From Roseateles sp. XES5 (GTDB taxonomy: Bacteria; Pseudomonadota; Alphaproteobacteria; Rhizobiales; Rhizobiaceae): a DNA stretch of 64,000 bases. Location: contig NZ_CP084752.1 in the NCBI RefSeq assembly GCF_020535545.1, forward strand, positions 620,001 to 684,000. Reading direction: 5' to 3'. Below, piece after piece: positions 18,648-28,114 of the stretch; within the stretch, counting starts at the first letter, position 1, and each line of letters opens with the position of its first letter. The position numbers and the translations under genes are program-made. Below the pieces are notes generated by a model. The model saw only the letters and a list, made by a program, of their open reading frames with translations. It did not search any database and was not told the origin of the DNA.

Positions 18648-20600
18648 GTGAATCGGGAGTGGTCCTGGCAGAAGGCGAACGTCGCGGCGGGCCTTTGGTG
18701 CATCGCCGTGGGCATCGTCATGATGGCGCTGTGGCTGGCCGAACCGGCCGGCCTTGCGGCGCGATACCCATCCCTCTTCGGCATGAAGTTCAACGCGGCG
18801 CTCGCCGTTGCCGTCACCGGCGCGGCGCTGCTGCTCACCGCACGCGGCTTCCGGCGCCTGCCGGCGATCCTGCTGGCGCCGGTCTTCGTCTACGGCGCGC
18901 TTGCGCTTTCCCAGCATCTCTTCGGCATCGACGCCGGCATCGACACGCTGCTCAACAGGCCCTTCGTCGATATCGGCACCAGCCTGCCGGGCCGTATCGC
19001 GCCCAACACGGCCTTCTGCTTCATGCTGGCAAGCATCGCGCTTTGCCTGCGGGCGCGGCGGCAGGAAAACGACCTGACGCAGATCGCGCTCGGCTTCGTC
19101 CTCATCATCGTCTCGGCCGCCGCCCTCATCGGCTATATCATCGCGCTCGATTTCGCGCATGACTGGGTCCGCTTCACGCGCATGTCCTTCCAGAGCGCGA
19201 GCTGCTTCGTCGCGCTCGGCGTCGCCGTGGTCTTCGTCGGCACCGAGGCGTCCGGCTACAACCGGCTGACGCTCGCCGGCGTGCTGGGCCTTGCGACCTA
19301 TCTGCTGCTGCTGGCGATGACCTATTACGAGCTGGCGCGCTACGAGCGCTCCTTCGGCATCACCTTCTCCAGCAGCGGCGGCGGCGCGCATTCCACGCTC
19401 TCCTGGCTCGTGCTGATCTCCGGCGCGCTCTATGCCGGGCTCATCGCCCACCTCTATTTCTCCTCCCGCCGCGCCCGCGGCATGGCCGCGGACCTTGCCG
19501 AAAGCCGGGCGCGCCTTGCCGCCATCATCGACAATGCCGTCGACGGCATCGTCACCATCGACGAGCGCGGCGCGATCCTCACCGTCAACGCCGCCTGCAC
19601 CCGCATCTTCGGCTACGAGCCCGGCGAGATGATCGGCCGCAACGTCAAGATGCTGATGCCAGAGCCCTATCACAGCGCCCATGACAGCTATCTCGGCAAC
19701 TACCACCGCAGCGGCGAGGCGCGCATCATCGGCATCGGCCGCGAGGTGGAGGGACGGCGCAAGAGCGGCGACATCTTCCCGCTCGACCTCGCCGTGGCGA
19801 AGATCGAGCTCAACGGCACGACGATATACAGCGGCATCGTGCGCGACATCTCCGAGCGCAAGGCGAGCGAGCAGGCGCTGATCGAGGCGAATGCCGAACT
19901 GGAGGAGTTCGCCTACCGCACCTCGCACGACCTGCGCTCGCCCATCGCCTCCTCCATGGGCCTGCTCGGCATTTCGCGCGAAATGCTGGCGGAGGGCGAC
20001 ACCGACGCGCTCGGCCAGATGCTCCAGCGCATGGAGCACAATTTCCGCCGCCTCGACCATCTCATCCAGAACATCATCACCATCACGCGCAACCGGCTGA
20101 TGGAGGAGGAGAGCCGGCGGATTCCGCTGCACGACCTCGTTTCCGAGGCCATCGACGCGCTCTCCCATCTCGACGACGTCAAGCGCATCCGCATCGAAAA
20201 TCACGTTCCCGCGGAATTGACAATTGACAGCAAGCCGTCGAAATTCCACGTCATCGTCGGCAACATGCTGTCCAATGCGGTCAAATATCATGACCCGAAG
20301 GAGGCGGAGCCGAGGATCGATGTCCGCGCCTTCCGCTATGCCGGCAAGCTGCGGCTGTCGGTGGAAGACAACGGCCTCGGCGTTCCGCTCAAGAGCCGCC
20401 ATTTGTTGTTCAAGATGTTCAAACGGCTGCACCCGAACCGGTCCTTCGGCAGCGGGCTTGGCCTCTACATTTTAAGAAAGAGCGCGGAATCCCTGGGGGG
20501 AGCGGCGCTTTATGAAGCAAGAGATAAGGGCAGCCGGTTCATAATAGAGCTGCCCGACGGGGACCATCATGAAAATCACCTCGATCCTGGTCGTCGATGA
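18648..20600 (+). CDS. Membrane histidine kinase with FixL-like (possible haem) PAS domain
   Basis: Starting at GTG 18648, the 650-residue protein has about eight hydrophobic helices to residue 275, a PAS domain (about 283-400), a HisKA domain with phospho-acceptor His427 (RTSHDLRSP) and an ATPase domain (NMLSNAVKYHD, VEDNGLGVP, GSGLGLYILRK). In the PAS, PEPYHSAHDSYLGNY places His345 where Bradyrhizobium FixL has haem-ligand His200, and RIIGIGREVEG places Arg365 where FixL has Arg220, with the same 20-residue spacing. FixL Arg206 is Asn here. It may bind haem and sense oxygen, but related PAS domains exist without haem. Its end overlaps the response regulator gene by 32 bases, making that its likely partner. 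Confidence 0.9.
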   Translation: MNREWSWQKANVAAGLWCIAVGIVMMALWLAEPAGLAARYPSLFGMKFNAALAVAVTGAALLLTARGFRRLPAILLAPVFVYGALALSQHLFGIDAGIDTLLNRPFVDIGTSLPGRIAPNTAFCFMLASIALCLRARRQENDLTQIALGFVLIIVSAAALIGYIIALDFAHDWVRFTRMSFQSASCFVALGVAVVFVGTEASGYNRLTLAGVLGLATYLLLLAMTYYELARYERSFGITFSSSGGGAHSTLSWLVLISGALYAGLIAHLYFSSRRARGMAADLAESRARLAAIIDNAVDGIVTIDERGAILTVNAACTRIFGYEPGEMIGRNVKMLMPEPYHSAHDSYLGNYHRSGEARIIGIGREVEGRRKSGDIFPLDLAVAKIELNGTTIYSGIVRDISERKASEQALIEANAELEEFAYRTSHDLRSPIASSMGLLGISREMLAEGDTDALGQMLQRMEHNFRRLDHLIQNIITITRNRLMEEESRRIPLHDLVSEAIDALSHLDDVKRIRIENHVPAELTIDSKPSKFHVIVGNMLSNAVKYHDPKEAEPRIDVRAFRYAGKLRLSVEDNGLGVPLKSRHLLFKMFKRLHPNRSFGSGLGLYILRKSAESLGGAALYEARDKGSRFIIELPDGDHHENHLDPGRR

Positions 20601-20946
20601 CGACGAGAACGACCAGTTCATCTGCGACTACACGATCCGCAAGTTCGATCCGTCGATCCGCGTGCTCAAGGCCTTCGACGGCACGGAAGCGCTCGACATC
20701 CTGCACCAGGAAACGCCCGACGCCATCATCCTCGACATCAACATGCCCGTGATGAACGGCTTCGAGTTCCTCGACCGCTATGCCGAGGAATTCGAGGTGC
20801 ATGCCCCCGTCGTCGCCATGCTCACCTCTTCCCATCTCGGCAAGGACCGCGAGCGGGCGATGCAGTACAGTTTCGTGAAGAGCTATTTCGAAAAGCCCCT
20901 GCAGGCCGATCACCTGCGCATCATGGCGGAATTGCTGGAAGGCTGA
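20569..20946 (+). CDS. Single-domain response regulator
   Basis: The 125-residue protein is a receiver domain only: acidic pocket VVDDDENDQF, phospho-acceptor Asp56 (ILDINMPVMNG), the conserved threonine in MLTSS and lysine in YFEKPL. It has no output domain, so it must act by protein contact or as a phosphate relay, as Rcp1-type regulators do beside PAS kinases. Its ATG lies inside the end of the kinase gene, so the two are translated together. Target unknown. Confidence 0.93.
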   Translation: MKITSILVVDDDENDQFICDYTIRKFDPSIRVLKAFDGTEALDILHQETPDAIILDINMPVMNGFEFLDRYAEEFEVHAPVVAMLTSSHLGKDRERAMQYSFVKSYFEKPLQADHLRIMAELLEG

Positions 20947-20976
20947 GGACCGGTTACGCCGCTGCCCTGCCGGCGG

Positions 20977-21002
20977 CCTTCTCCCCGCGGGCGGGGAGAA
21001 GG
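20977..21002. terminator. Hairpin after the response regulator
   Basis: CCTTCTCCCCGC and GCGGGGAGAAGG form a 12-base stem with a very short loop, 30 bases after the stop. It resembles rhizobial palindromic repeats more than a classical terminator. Confidence 0.5.
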
Positions 21003-21107
21003 CGGAAAAGGAGACGAGGGCCGCCACCCCGCCGTCATTGCATACAATTTCCGCGTCCCCGACGCTTTCCCCCTCCTCTTCCGCAAAAGCTTCGCCATAG
21101 TGCCGGC

Positions 21108-22349
21108 ATGTCCACGATTCGCCCCCTGATTCCCCTTCTCGTCACCGCCGGCATCCTCATCGGGGGCAACGGGCTGCAAGGCACCTTCATCGCGCTGCGC
21201 GCCTCGCAGGAGGGCTTCTCCACCACGCTCATCGGCCTGTTGGGCGCGGGCTACAGCATCGGCTTTGCCATCGGCTGCATCTATGTGACGCGCGTGTTGC
21301 GGGCCATCGGCCATATCCGCACCTTCTCGGCCATGGCGGCCATCGCGTCGGCCTCGGCCATCGCCATGCTTCTGGTCATCGATCCGCTCGTCTGGTTCGT
21401 CATGCGCCTCGTCGCCGGCATCTGTTTCGCCAGCCTCTTCGCCACGGTCGAAAGCTGGCTGAACGCCTCGGTCACCAATGCCAACCGGGCGCGCACGCTG
21501 TCCGTCTACCGTCTCGTCGATCTCGGTTCGGTGACGGCGGCGCAATATCTCATTCCCGGCATCGGCATCGGCGGATTCGAACTCTTCGCCATCGTCGCCA
21601 TGGCGCTGTCGCTGTCGCTGGTGCCGATCTCGCTGGCCGACCGCTCCAGCCCGACCGTGCCGGAGGCAATCCGCTTCGACGTCAAGAAGCTCTGGAACAT
21701 TTCGCCGCTCGCCACCGTCGGCTGCATCGTCGTCGGCCTCACCAATGCGGCCTTCCGCAATCTCGGGCCGATCTACGCGCACGATATCGGGCTGTCGGTC
21801 ACCGCCATCGCCAGCTTCATGAGCGCCGGCATCGTCGGCGGCGTGGTGCTGCAATATCCGCTCGGCATCTATTCCGACCGTCTCGACCGCCGTCTCGTCA
21901 TCCTCGTCGCGACGCTCGGCTCGGCGCTCGCCGCGCTCTACCTCGCCGTCTTCGCCGGCGGCGACGAATGGAAGAACCTCGTCGGCATCTTCATCTTCGG
22001 CGCCTTCGCCATGCCGCTCTATTCGCTCTGCTCGGCCCATGCCAACGACCATGCGGGCGAAGGCGAACATGCGCTGGTCTCGGCGGGCATGCTGTTCTTC
22101 TGGTCCTGCGGGGCGATCATCGGCCCGCTCTTCGCCTCCGTGCTCCTGCAGTTCTTCGGGCCGCAGGCGCTGTTCCTCTATACGGCCGTCATCCTCGTCG
22201 CCTTCATGGGTTACACGGCGCTGCGCATGAGCGCGCGGCCCGCCGTGCCGGCCGGCGAAAGGCGCAGCCGCTTCCGCAATCTCCTGCGCACATCGTTTTT
22301 CTTCAACAAGCTCGCCGCCGGCGACAAGGACCGCAATGGCCGTTCCTGA
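21108..22349 (+). CDS. MFS transporter, YcaD-like
   Basis: The 413-residue protein has about twelve membrane helices. FASLFATVESWLNASVTNANRARTL matches the YcaD-like group, as does the transporter at 7110-8264; the two are paralogous in type. The C-terminal tail is cytoplasmic and basic (RSRFRNLLRTSFFFNKLAAG). The substrate is unknown. No clear Shine-Dalgarno sequence is seen before the ATG, yet no better start exists. It stands alone between the two-component pair and the multicopper oxidase gene. Confidence 0.87.
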   Translation: MSTIRPLIPLLVTAGILIGGNGLQGTFIALRASQEGFSTTLIGLLGAGYSIGFAIGCIYVTRVLRAIGHIRTFSAMAAIASASAIAMLLVIDPLVWFVMRLVAGICFASLFATVESWLNASVTNANRARTLSVYRLVDLGSVTAAQYLIPGIGIGGFELFAIVAMALSLSLVPISLADRSSPTVPEAIRFDVKKLWNISPLATVGCIVVGLTNAAFRNLGPIYAHDIGLSVTAIASFMSAGIVGGVVLQYPLGIYSDRLDRRLVILVATLGSALAALYLAVFAGGDEWKNLVGIFIFGAFAMPLYSLCSAHANDHAGEGEHALVSAGMLFFWSCGAIIGPLFASVLLQFFGPQALFLYTAVILVAFMGYTALRMSARPAVPAGERRSRFRNLLRTSFFFNKLAAGDKDRNGRS

Positions 22350-22434
22350 GGCTGCGGCAATCTGGTCGGCGCGGGCTTATTGCTGAGCGGTGCCCTCAGG
22401 TTTAAAAAACGGTCGACGCACCGGAGGGACCGCC

Positions 22435-23817
22435 ATGCTGACACGCCGCACGCTGATGAAGGGCGCACTCGTCGCCGGAGCCTTTGCCGGTGGCGGCCTT
22501 GCGGGCCGGTTCGGCGGCATCGCGAACGCCCGGGCGGCCATGCCGCTCGTCGCCCGCCGCTCCGAAGCGCTGATCACCGACAAGGGGCCGACCAGGGGCG
22601 TCATGACCTATGGCGAGGCCGAGATTCCGCCGGTGCTGCGCATGCGGCGCGGCGAGCTCTTCAACCTGCGCCTCGACAACAGGCTGGACGAACCGACGAC
22701 CATTCACTGGCATGGCCTGCGCATCGACAACCGGATGGACGGGGTGCCCTTCCTCACCCAGCCCTATGTCTATGAGGGCGACGGCTTCGACTATGCCTTC
22801 ACCCCGCCCGACGCCGGCACCTTCTGGTATCACCCCCATTGCAACACGCTGGAGCAGATGGGCCGCGGCCTTGCCGGGCTGATCGTCGTCGAGGACCCGG
22901 CCGATCCCGTCTTCGACGCCGAGATCGTGCTGAACCTGCGCGACTGGCGGCTCGGCGGCGACGGGCAGTTCATCGCCCAGTTCAAGCCGCGCGACGCCGC
23001 CCGCGCCGGCACCTTCGGCACCGTGCGCACCGCCAACTGGCGGCAATCGCCGCAATATGACGCGCCGGCCGGCGGCCTGGTGCGCCTGCGCCTTGCCGCG
23101 ACCGACGTCACGCGCATCCTCGCCCTCTCCGTCGAGGGGGCCGACGCGCTGGTCATCGCCGCCGACGGCAACCCGGCCGCCGAGCGCTTTGCGCCCGACC
23201 ACCTGATGATCGGCCCTGGCCAGCGGCTCGACCTCGTCCTGCGCATGCCCGACACGGAAGGCGCCGTCGCCGCGCTGAAGGATCTGCGCGGCACCAGGCC
23301 CGCCACGCTCGCCACCTTCCGCGCGGTCGGCGCGTCGCTGAAGCGCGACATCGCCGACCTGCCGGCGCTCGCCGCCAATCCCCTGCCCGAGCCCGACCTT
23401 TCCGCCGCCACGGAACTGCCATTCATCCTCAGCGCCTCGGCGGAGGAACGGCCGAAGGACGGCATCTGCGGTTCGCTCGGCTACAATTTCTGGGCCATCA
23501 ACAAGGTGCCGTGGGCGGACGACACGGGCGACCCGACCGCGCCGCTGGCCGAGATGAAGGCGGGCAAGACCTATATCTTCAACGTCGAGAACCCGACCCC
23601 GCAGGTGCATCCCCTCCACCTGCATGGCCTCGCCTTCAAACCGATGAATTCCAACAAGCAGGCCATCCGCCCGCATTTTTCCGACACCTACCTCATCCTG
23701 CCGGACGAGAAGGTGCAGCTTGCCCTCGTCGCCGACAATCCCGGCGACTGGGTCTTCCATTGCCACATCATCGAGCACCAGAAGACCGGCATGACGAGCT
23801 ATGTGCGGGTGACGTGA
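22435..23817 (+). CDS. Tat-exported multicopper oxidase
   Basis: The 460-residue protein begins with a twin-arginine signal (TRRTLMKGALVAGAFAGGG). The copper sites are complete: HWHG, HPHC, HPLHLHG and HCHIIEH. GGAGG lies seven bases before ATG 22435. Such oxidases use four coppers to oxidise phenols, metals or Cu(I) and reduce oxygen to water in the periplasm. No CopB, CopC or metal-rich Met region is beside it, so a copper-tolerance role is not proven. It is followed after 141 bases by the RNase D gene. Confidence 0.93.
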   Translation: MLTRRTLMKGALVAGAFAGGGLAGRFGGIANARAAMPLVARRSEALITDKGPTRGVMTYGEAEIPPVLRMRRGELFNLRLDNRLDEPTTIHWHGLRIDNRMDGVPFLTQPYVYEGDGFDYAFTPPDAGTFWYHPHCNTLEQMGRGLAGLIVVEDPADPVFDAEIVLNLRDWRLGGDGQFIAQFKPRDAARAGTFGTVRTANWRQSPQYDAPAGGLVRLRLAATDVTRILALSVEGADALVIAADGNPAAERFAPDHLMIGPGQRLDLVLRMPDTEGAVAALKDLRGTRPATLATFRAVGASLKRDIADLPALAANPLPEPDLSAATELPFILSASAEERPKDGICGSLGYNFWAINKVPWADDTGDPTAPLAEMKAGKTYIFNVENPTPQVHPLHLHGLAFKPMNSNKQAIRPHFSDTYLILPDEKVQLALVADNPGDWVFHCHIIEHQKTGMTSYVRVT

Positions 23818-23958
23818 ACGGCCCTGCCATGCGGGTGGCCCTTCGGGCACGGCACGATCCCAAATCGCGCCCGGGCAAGTTTTCGATTGTGGCAAAACCG
23901 TGGAGCGTCTAAAGCTGCCCGATCAAAAATTTCAGAGAAAAGCCCGCCCGAGACCGTC

Positions 23959-25110
23959 ATGCAGATCATCGAGACCACCGCAGCCCTTCGCGACGCCTGT
24001 GAGACGCTCGCCCGTTCCGAGTATCTGACCGTCGATACGGAGTTCCTGCGGGAGACGACCTTCTGGCCGGAACTGTGCCTCATCCAGCTCGCCGGCCCGG
24101 AGATCGAGGTGATCGTCGATCCGCTCGCAAAGGGCCTCGACCTTGCTCCCTTCTTCGAGCTGATGGGCAATCCGGCCGTGCTGAAGGTGTTCCACGCCGC
24201 GCGGCAGGACATCGAAATCATCGTCAACCGCGGCGATCTCATCCCGCACCCGATCTTCGACACCCAGGTCGCCGCCATGGTCTGCGGCTTCGGCGACAGC
24301 GTCTCCTACGACCAGCTCGTGCAGAAGATCAAGGGCGTGCACATCGACAAGTCCTCGCGCTTCACCGACTGGAGCCGCCGGCCGCTGACCGAAAAGCAGC
24401 TCGAGTATGCGCTTGCCGACGTGACGCATCTGCGCGACGTCTATCTGGCGCTGAAGGCCAAGCTCGATGAGGCCGGCCGCTCGCTGTGGCTGACCGAGGA
24501 AATGTCCGTCCTCGAATCGCGCGACACCTACGACCTGCATCCGGACGACGCCTGGAAGCGGCTGAAGATGCGCGTCAAGAAGCCGATGGAACTGGCCGTG
24601 CTGCAGAAGGTGGCCGCCTGGCGCGAACGGGAGGCGCGCGGCCGCAACGTGCCGCGCTCGCGCATCCTGAAGGACGACACGATCTACGAAATCGCCCAGC
24701 AGCAGCCGGCCGACGCCGAGGCGCTGGGACGCCTGCGCACCATTCCCAAGGGCTGGGAGCGCTCGCAGTCCGGCATCGCGCTGCTCGACGCCATCAAGGA
24801 AGCGCTTGAAATCCCGAAGGCCGACCTGCCGCGCCTGCCGCGCCAGAACCACGTGCCGGAGGGTGCGGCCGCCGCCAGTGAAATGCTGAAGGTTCTCCTG
24901 AAGATCGTCGCGGAAAAGCAGGGCGTCGCCGCCAAGATCATCGCCAACAGCGACGATCTCGAAAAGATCGCCGTCGAGGGGGAAGCCGCCGACGTGCCGG
25001 CCCTCACCGGCTGGCGCCGCGATCTCTTCGGTGAAACCGCCCTCAACCTCATCGGCGGCAAGGTGGCGCTGCGCTTCGTCGACCGCAAGATCGAGGCGGT
25101 CGAGCTTTAA
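23959..25110 (+). CDS. rnd: Ribonuclease D
   Basis: The 383-residue protein carries the DEDD exonuclease motifs: VDTEFLRE, HAARQDIEII and the third motif in YALADVTHLRDVY, followed by an HRDC domain (MELAVLQKVAAWREREARGRN). RNase D trims the 3' ends of tRNA and other stable RNAs in the cytoplasm. I start at ATG 23959 (MQIIETTAAL), which fits the family; the frame is open further upstream but lacks similarity. A strong terminator lies 24 bases after the stop. Confidence 0.94.
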   Translation: MQIIETTAALRDACETLARSEYLTVDTEFLRETTFWPELCLIQLAGPEIEVIVDPLAKGLDLAPFFELMGNPAVLKVFHAARQDIEIIVNRGDLIPHPIFDTQVAAMVCGFGDSVSYDQLVQKIKGVHIDKSSRFTDWSRRPLTEKQLEYALADVTHLRDVYLALKAKLDEAGRSLWLTEEMSVLESRDTYDLHPDDAWKRLKMRVKKPMELAVLQKVAAWREREARGRNVPRSRILKDDTIYEIAQQQPADAEALGRLRTIPKGWERSQSGIALLDAIKEALEIPKADLPRLPRQNHVPEGAAAASEMLKVLLKIVAEKQGVAAKIIANSDDLEKIAVEGEAADVPALTGWRRDLFGETALNLIGGKVALRFVDRKIEAVEL

Positions 25111-25133
25111 GCTCTTTCTCTAGCGGAAACGAA

Positions 25134-25159
25134 AAAGGCCTGTGTCACCACAGGCCTTT
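25134..25159. terminator. Bidirectional terminator between rnd and dctA
   Basis: AAAGGCCTGTG and CACAGGCCTTT form an 11-base stem with loop TCAC. T-rich sequence follows on both strands, so it can end both rnd and the convergent dctA-like gene. Confidence 0.85.
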
Positions 25160-25189
25160 GTCTTGCGTGCGTGCTGTCGAACAGCCCTT

Positions 25190-26500
25190 TCAGCGGGCAT
25201 TGTGGGCGACGGCGCCCTCCGTGAAGGTCGGCGCCGGCAGGCTCTCGCCGTCGAGCACCCGGCGCGCCCGCTCCTTGTCGATATCGCCGACCCAGGAGGC
25301 GATCGCCACCGTCGCCACGCAATTGCCGAGATAGTTGCCGAGCGCGCGGGCGATGCCCATGAACCAGTCGACCGAGAGCACGAGAACGAGGCCGATGGCG
25401 GGGATGCTGGGGATGGCGGCCAGCGTCGCGGCGAGGATGACGATCGCCGAACCCGGCACGCCATGGGCGCCCTTGGAGGTGACGAGCGCCACGCCGAGGA
25501 TGGCGAGCAGATCCGTGAAGGCGAGCGGCGTGTTCGTCGCCTGGGCGATGAAGACGGCCGCCAGCGTCAGGTAGATCGAGAAGGCGTCCAGGTTGAAGGA
25601 ATAGCCGGTGGGGATGACGAGGCCCACCGTGGAGTCCTTGATGCCGAGATGCTCCAGCTTGCGCATGGTCTGCGGCAGCACGGCATCGCTGGAGGCGGTG
25701 CCGGCGACGATGCTGACCTCGGTGCGCAGGTAGCGCAGCAGCTTGACGATGCTGAACCCTGCCATCTTCAGGATGAAGCCGAGCACGACGAAGACGAAGA
25801 GCGCGATCGTCATGTAGAACAGGCCGACGAGATAACCGAGCTGCGCCAGCGAGCCGACGCCGTATTTTCCGACCGTGAAGGCGATGGCGCCGAAGACGCC
25901 GAGCGGCGCGAGGCGGACGATGAAGGACATGATCTTGAAGGTCACGTCGCCGGCCAGTTCGATCATGTGGAGAAGCGGCTTGCCGCGTTCGCCGACCTGC
26001 GCCAGGGCGCAGCCGAACAGGATGGCCACCAGCAGCACCTGCAGCACGTCGCCCTGGGCAAAGCCGCTGATCATGGTGGCCGGGATGAGCTTCATCAGAA
26101 ACTCGACGGTGCCGCCGCTACTGACCTCATGGGCCTTTTCCACATAGGTGGAGAGCGCCGAGGCGTCGAGCGTGCTGACGTCGATGTTCATGCCGTGGCC
26201 CGGCCCGAACAGATAGGCGATGGCGATGCCGAGGGCGAGCGCGATGGTCGTGACGATCTCGAAATAGACAAGCGCCCTGAAGCCGACGCGGCCGACCTTG
26301 CGCAAATCCCCCGCCCCCGCGATGCCGTGCACCACGACGCAGAAGACGATGACCGGAACGAGCATCTTGATGAGCTTGATGAAGCCGTCCCCGAGCGGTT
26401 TCATCTTGGCGGCGAGATCCGGCACGAAGAAACCGGCGGCGATACCCAGCACGAGCGCCAGGCAGACCTGTCCAAACAAGGACTTCGACCAATTCGGCAT
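25190..26500 (-). CDS. dctA: C4-dicarboxylate transporter, DctA-type
   Basis: At 436 residues it has the length of DctA and its motifs: MLVPVIVFCVVVHGIAG early, the serine-rich hairpin GTASSDAVLPQTM and the transport core IPTGYSFNLDAFSIYL and ALVTSKGAHGVPGSAIVIL. It imports succinate, fumarate and malate with sodium ions or protons across the inner membrane. A LysR gene is divergent from it, whereas rhizobial symbiotic dctA is usually beside dctBD. It may thus be a second paralog with a different inducer; the symbol is given for the family. Confidence 0.88.
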   Translation of the reverse strand: MPNWSKSLFGQVCLALVLGIAAGFFVPDLAAKMKPLGDGFIKLIKMLVPVIVFCVVVHGIAGAGDLRKVGRVGFRALVYFEIVTTIALALGIAIAYLFGPGHGMNIDVSTLDASALSTYVEKAHEVSSGGTVEFLMKLIPATMISGFAQGDVLQVLLVAILFGCALAQVGERGKPLLHMIELAGDVTFKIMSFIVRLAPLGVFGAIAFTVGKYGVGSLAQLGYLVGLFYMTIALFVFVVLGFILKMAGFSIVKLLRYLRTEVSIVAGTASSDAVLPQTMRKLEHLGIKDSTVGLVIPTGYSFNLDAFSIYLTLAAVFIAQATNTPLAFTDLLAILGVALVTSKGAHGVPGSAIVILAATLAAIPSIPAIGLVLVLSVDWFMGIARALGNYLGNCVATVAIASWVGDIDKERARRVLDGESLPAPTFTEGAVAHNAR

Positions 26501-26617
26501 GTCTGTATTCCTCCCTATGGCAAGGAGGGGTTATCCGCAGCCCGATGGACGGCCGCACGGCCTCCACCGTGTGCTTCCATCGCGGCGCCCGTCGCGGCTC
26601 CCCCTCATGGCTTGATA

Positions 26618-26648
26618 CTTGTCCAATATCTTATCCTTGTCTAATATC
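26618..26648. promoter_or_regulatory. Direct repeat between dctA and its divergent LysR
   Basis: CTTGTCCAATATC (26618-26630) and CTTGTCTAATATC (26636-26648) are near-identical 13-base copies 18 bases apart, 30 bases upstream of the LysR start. They may be regulator half-sites on the same helix face or duplicated promoter elements. Confidence 0.45.
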
Positions 26649-26677
26649 GATTTGTCGCCAATCTATAGGGTCGCGCT

Positions 26678-27577
26678 ATGAGAATGCGCCAGCTCCAGTG
26701 TTTCGTGGTTCTGGCCGAAGAGCTGAACTTCACCCGCGCGGCCCAGCGGCTGAACATGTCGCAGCCCCCGCTCAGCACGCAGATCCAGACCCTGGAGCGG
26801 GAACTGGGGGCAGACCTCATCAACCGCACCAGCCGCAAGGTGATGCTGACCCGGGCGGGCGAACTCTTCCTGCAACGGGCGAGCAACATGCTCGACCAGT
26901 ACGAGCGCAGCCTGCAGGAAATCCGCGAAGTCCAGCAGGGCCAGGACGGCATGATCGAGATCGGCACGACCGGCTCCATCCTGCGCGGCGGCCTGTCCGA
27001 ACTCCTTGCGGGCTTCGCCGCCGCCTATCCGCGCATCACGCTGCGCGTGCACGAGCAATCGCCCTCCGCGCAGATCAACGAGGTGCGAAGCCGCCGCACG
27101 GATGTCAGCTTCAACCGCTCGATCCCGCGCGACGAGGAACTTGCCCACGAATATGGCTGGCAGGAGGAAATGGTGGCGCTGGTGCGCAGCGACCACCGGC
27201 TTGCCGGGCGCGACAGCGTCTCGATCACGGACCTGCGGGATGACCAGCATGTGGTGCTGCGGCCGGACAGTTCCGATTTCGCCGCCTATGTCATGGCGTG
27301 CATCGTCGCGTCGGGCTACCGGCCGCGCGTCTCGCAGCAGGTGATCGACGCGCAGTCGATCCCGAGCCTGATCGTCGCGGGTTTCGGGGTCAGCATCGTG
27401 CCCGCCGGCATCGCCAAGCTGACCTCCGGTCCCCTCACCTTCCTGCCGATCCGGCCCAATCCGCCGGTATCGGGGGTCTACATCATCTACCACCATCACG
27501 ATCCGGTGCCGGCGCTGCAGCTCTTCCTCGCGGAAGTCCGCCGCAGGCTGGGGCACGATCCGGCCGGGCCGGCATAG
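26678..27577 (+). CDS. LysR-family regulator, divergent from dctA
   Basis: The 299-residue protein begins MRMRQLQCFVVLAEELNFTRAA with the LysR helix-turn-helix (RLNMSQPPLSTQIQTLEREL), then an effector-binding domain with IEIGTTGSILRGGLSELLAGF. It resembles the CynR/BenM-like group. Its position suggests that it controls the dctA-type gene in response to a dicarboxylate or aromatic acid; this is inference. The direct repeat upstream is a candidate site. Confidence 0.91.
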   Translation: MRMRQLQCFVVLAEELNFTRAAQRLNMSQPPLSTQIQTLERELGADLINRTSRKVMLTRAGELFLQRASNMLDQYERSLQEIREVQQGQDGMIEIGTTGSILRGGLSELLAGFAAAYPRITLRVHEQSPSAQINEVRSRRTDVSFNRSIPRDEELAHEYGWQEEMVALVRSDHRLAGRDSVSITDLRDDQHVVLRPDSSDFAAYVMACIVASGYRPRVSQQVIDAQSIPSLIVAGFGVSIVPAGIAKLTSGPLTFLPIRPNPPVSGVYIIYHHHDPVPALQLFLAEVRRRLGHDPAGPA

Positions 27578-27618
27578 GACGGCGCCGGTCACGCGGCCGG
27601 CGGTGGCCGCGCCTTGAA

Positions 27619-28026
27619 CTATGCGTGCAGCTTCGCACCCTTGGTGATGCGGTCGACGGTCTTCTTGTCGGCATGGAGCGCGATGCCGACGATCTTCGCG
27701 TCCCCGGGGCCGAACTGCGCGAAGACGGCGCGGTTGGCCGCGTCATGGCCGGTGGCGAACATTTCCTCGATATAGACGGAGGCGGGCACGGCGCGCTCCA
27801 GCGCGCGGCCATGGATCTTCGAAAGGGTCGCTCCATCCGCCGCCAGCACGATGACGGGCTGGACGCTGAGGGCATTGTAGACATTGCCGCTCGCATCGCG
27901 GTAATCTTCGCCGATCAGCTCGGGCTTGCGGCCGATGACCCCGCCCGACAGGAAGGCGGTGACGTTGAGCTTCTGCCAGACCTCCAGATCCTCGCGCAGC
28001 ACGACGGCGAACTTGGTATCGAACAT
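27619..28026 (-). CDS. DUF2000 family protein
   Basis: The 135-residue protein reads MFDTKFAVVLREDLEVWQKL and has the DUF2000 hallmark FATGHDAANRAVFAQF. The fold is related to peptidyl-tRNA hydrolase II, but no activity is established for the family. It is divergent from an AraC-type regulator, and such pairs are found in other proteobacteria. The start is the ATG at 28026, 86 bases from the AraC start. Confidence 0.85.
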   Translation of the reverse strand: MFDTKFAVVLREDLEVWQKLNVTAFLSGGVIGRKPELIGEDYRDASGNVYNALSVQPVIVLAADGATLSKIHGRALERAVPASVYIEEMFATGHDAANRAVFAQFGPGDAKIVGIALHADKKTVDRITKGAKLHA

Positions 28027-28114
28027 GCAGGTACTCTCCCGGGAAAAGGCCGCGGACCATTCCGCGGCCAATGCGATAGCAGGCGCGCTCGAAGGGCCGC
28101 TTGAACGTTCGTGC

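Noticed and set aside
22435..23817. Multicopper oxidase as part of a copper-resistance operon
   Set aside because: No copB, copC, P-type ATPase or CueR-like gene is adjacent.
26700..26960. Another foreign-codon segment in the LysR gene
   Set aside because: CTG use is only mildly raised and CTC codons remain, so the contrast is too weak to claim.
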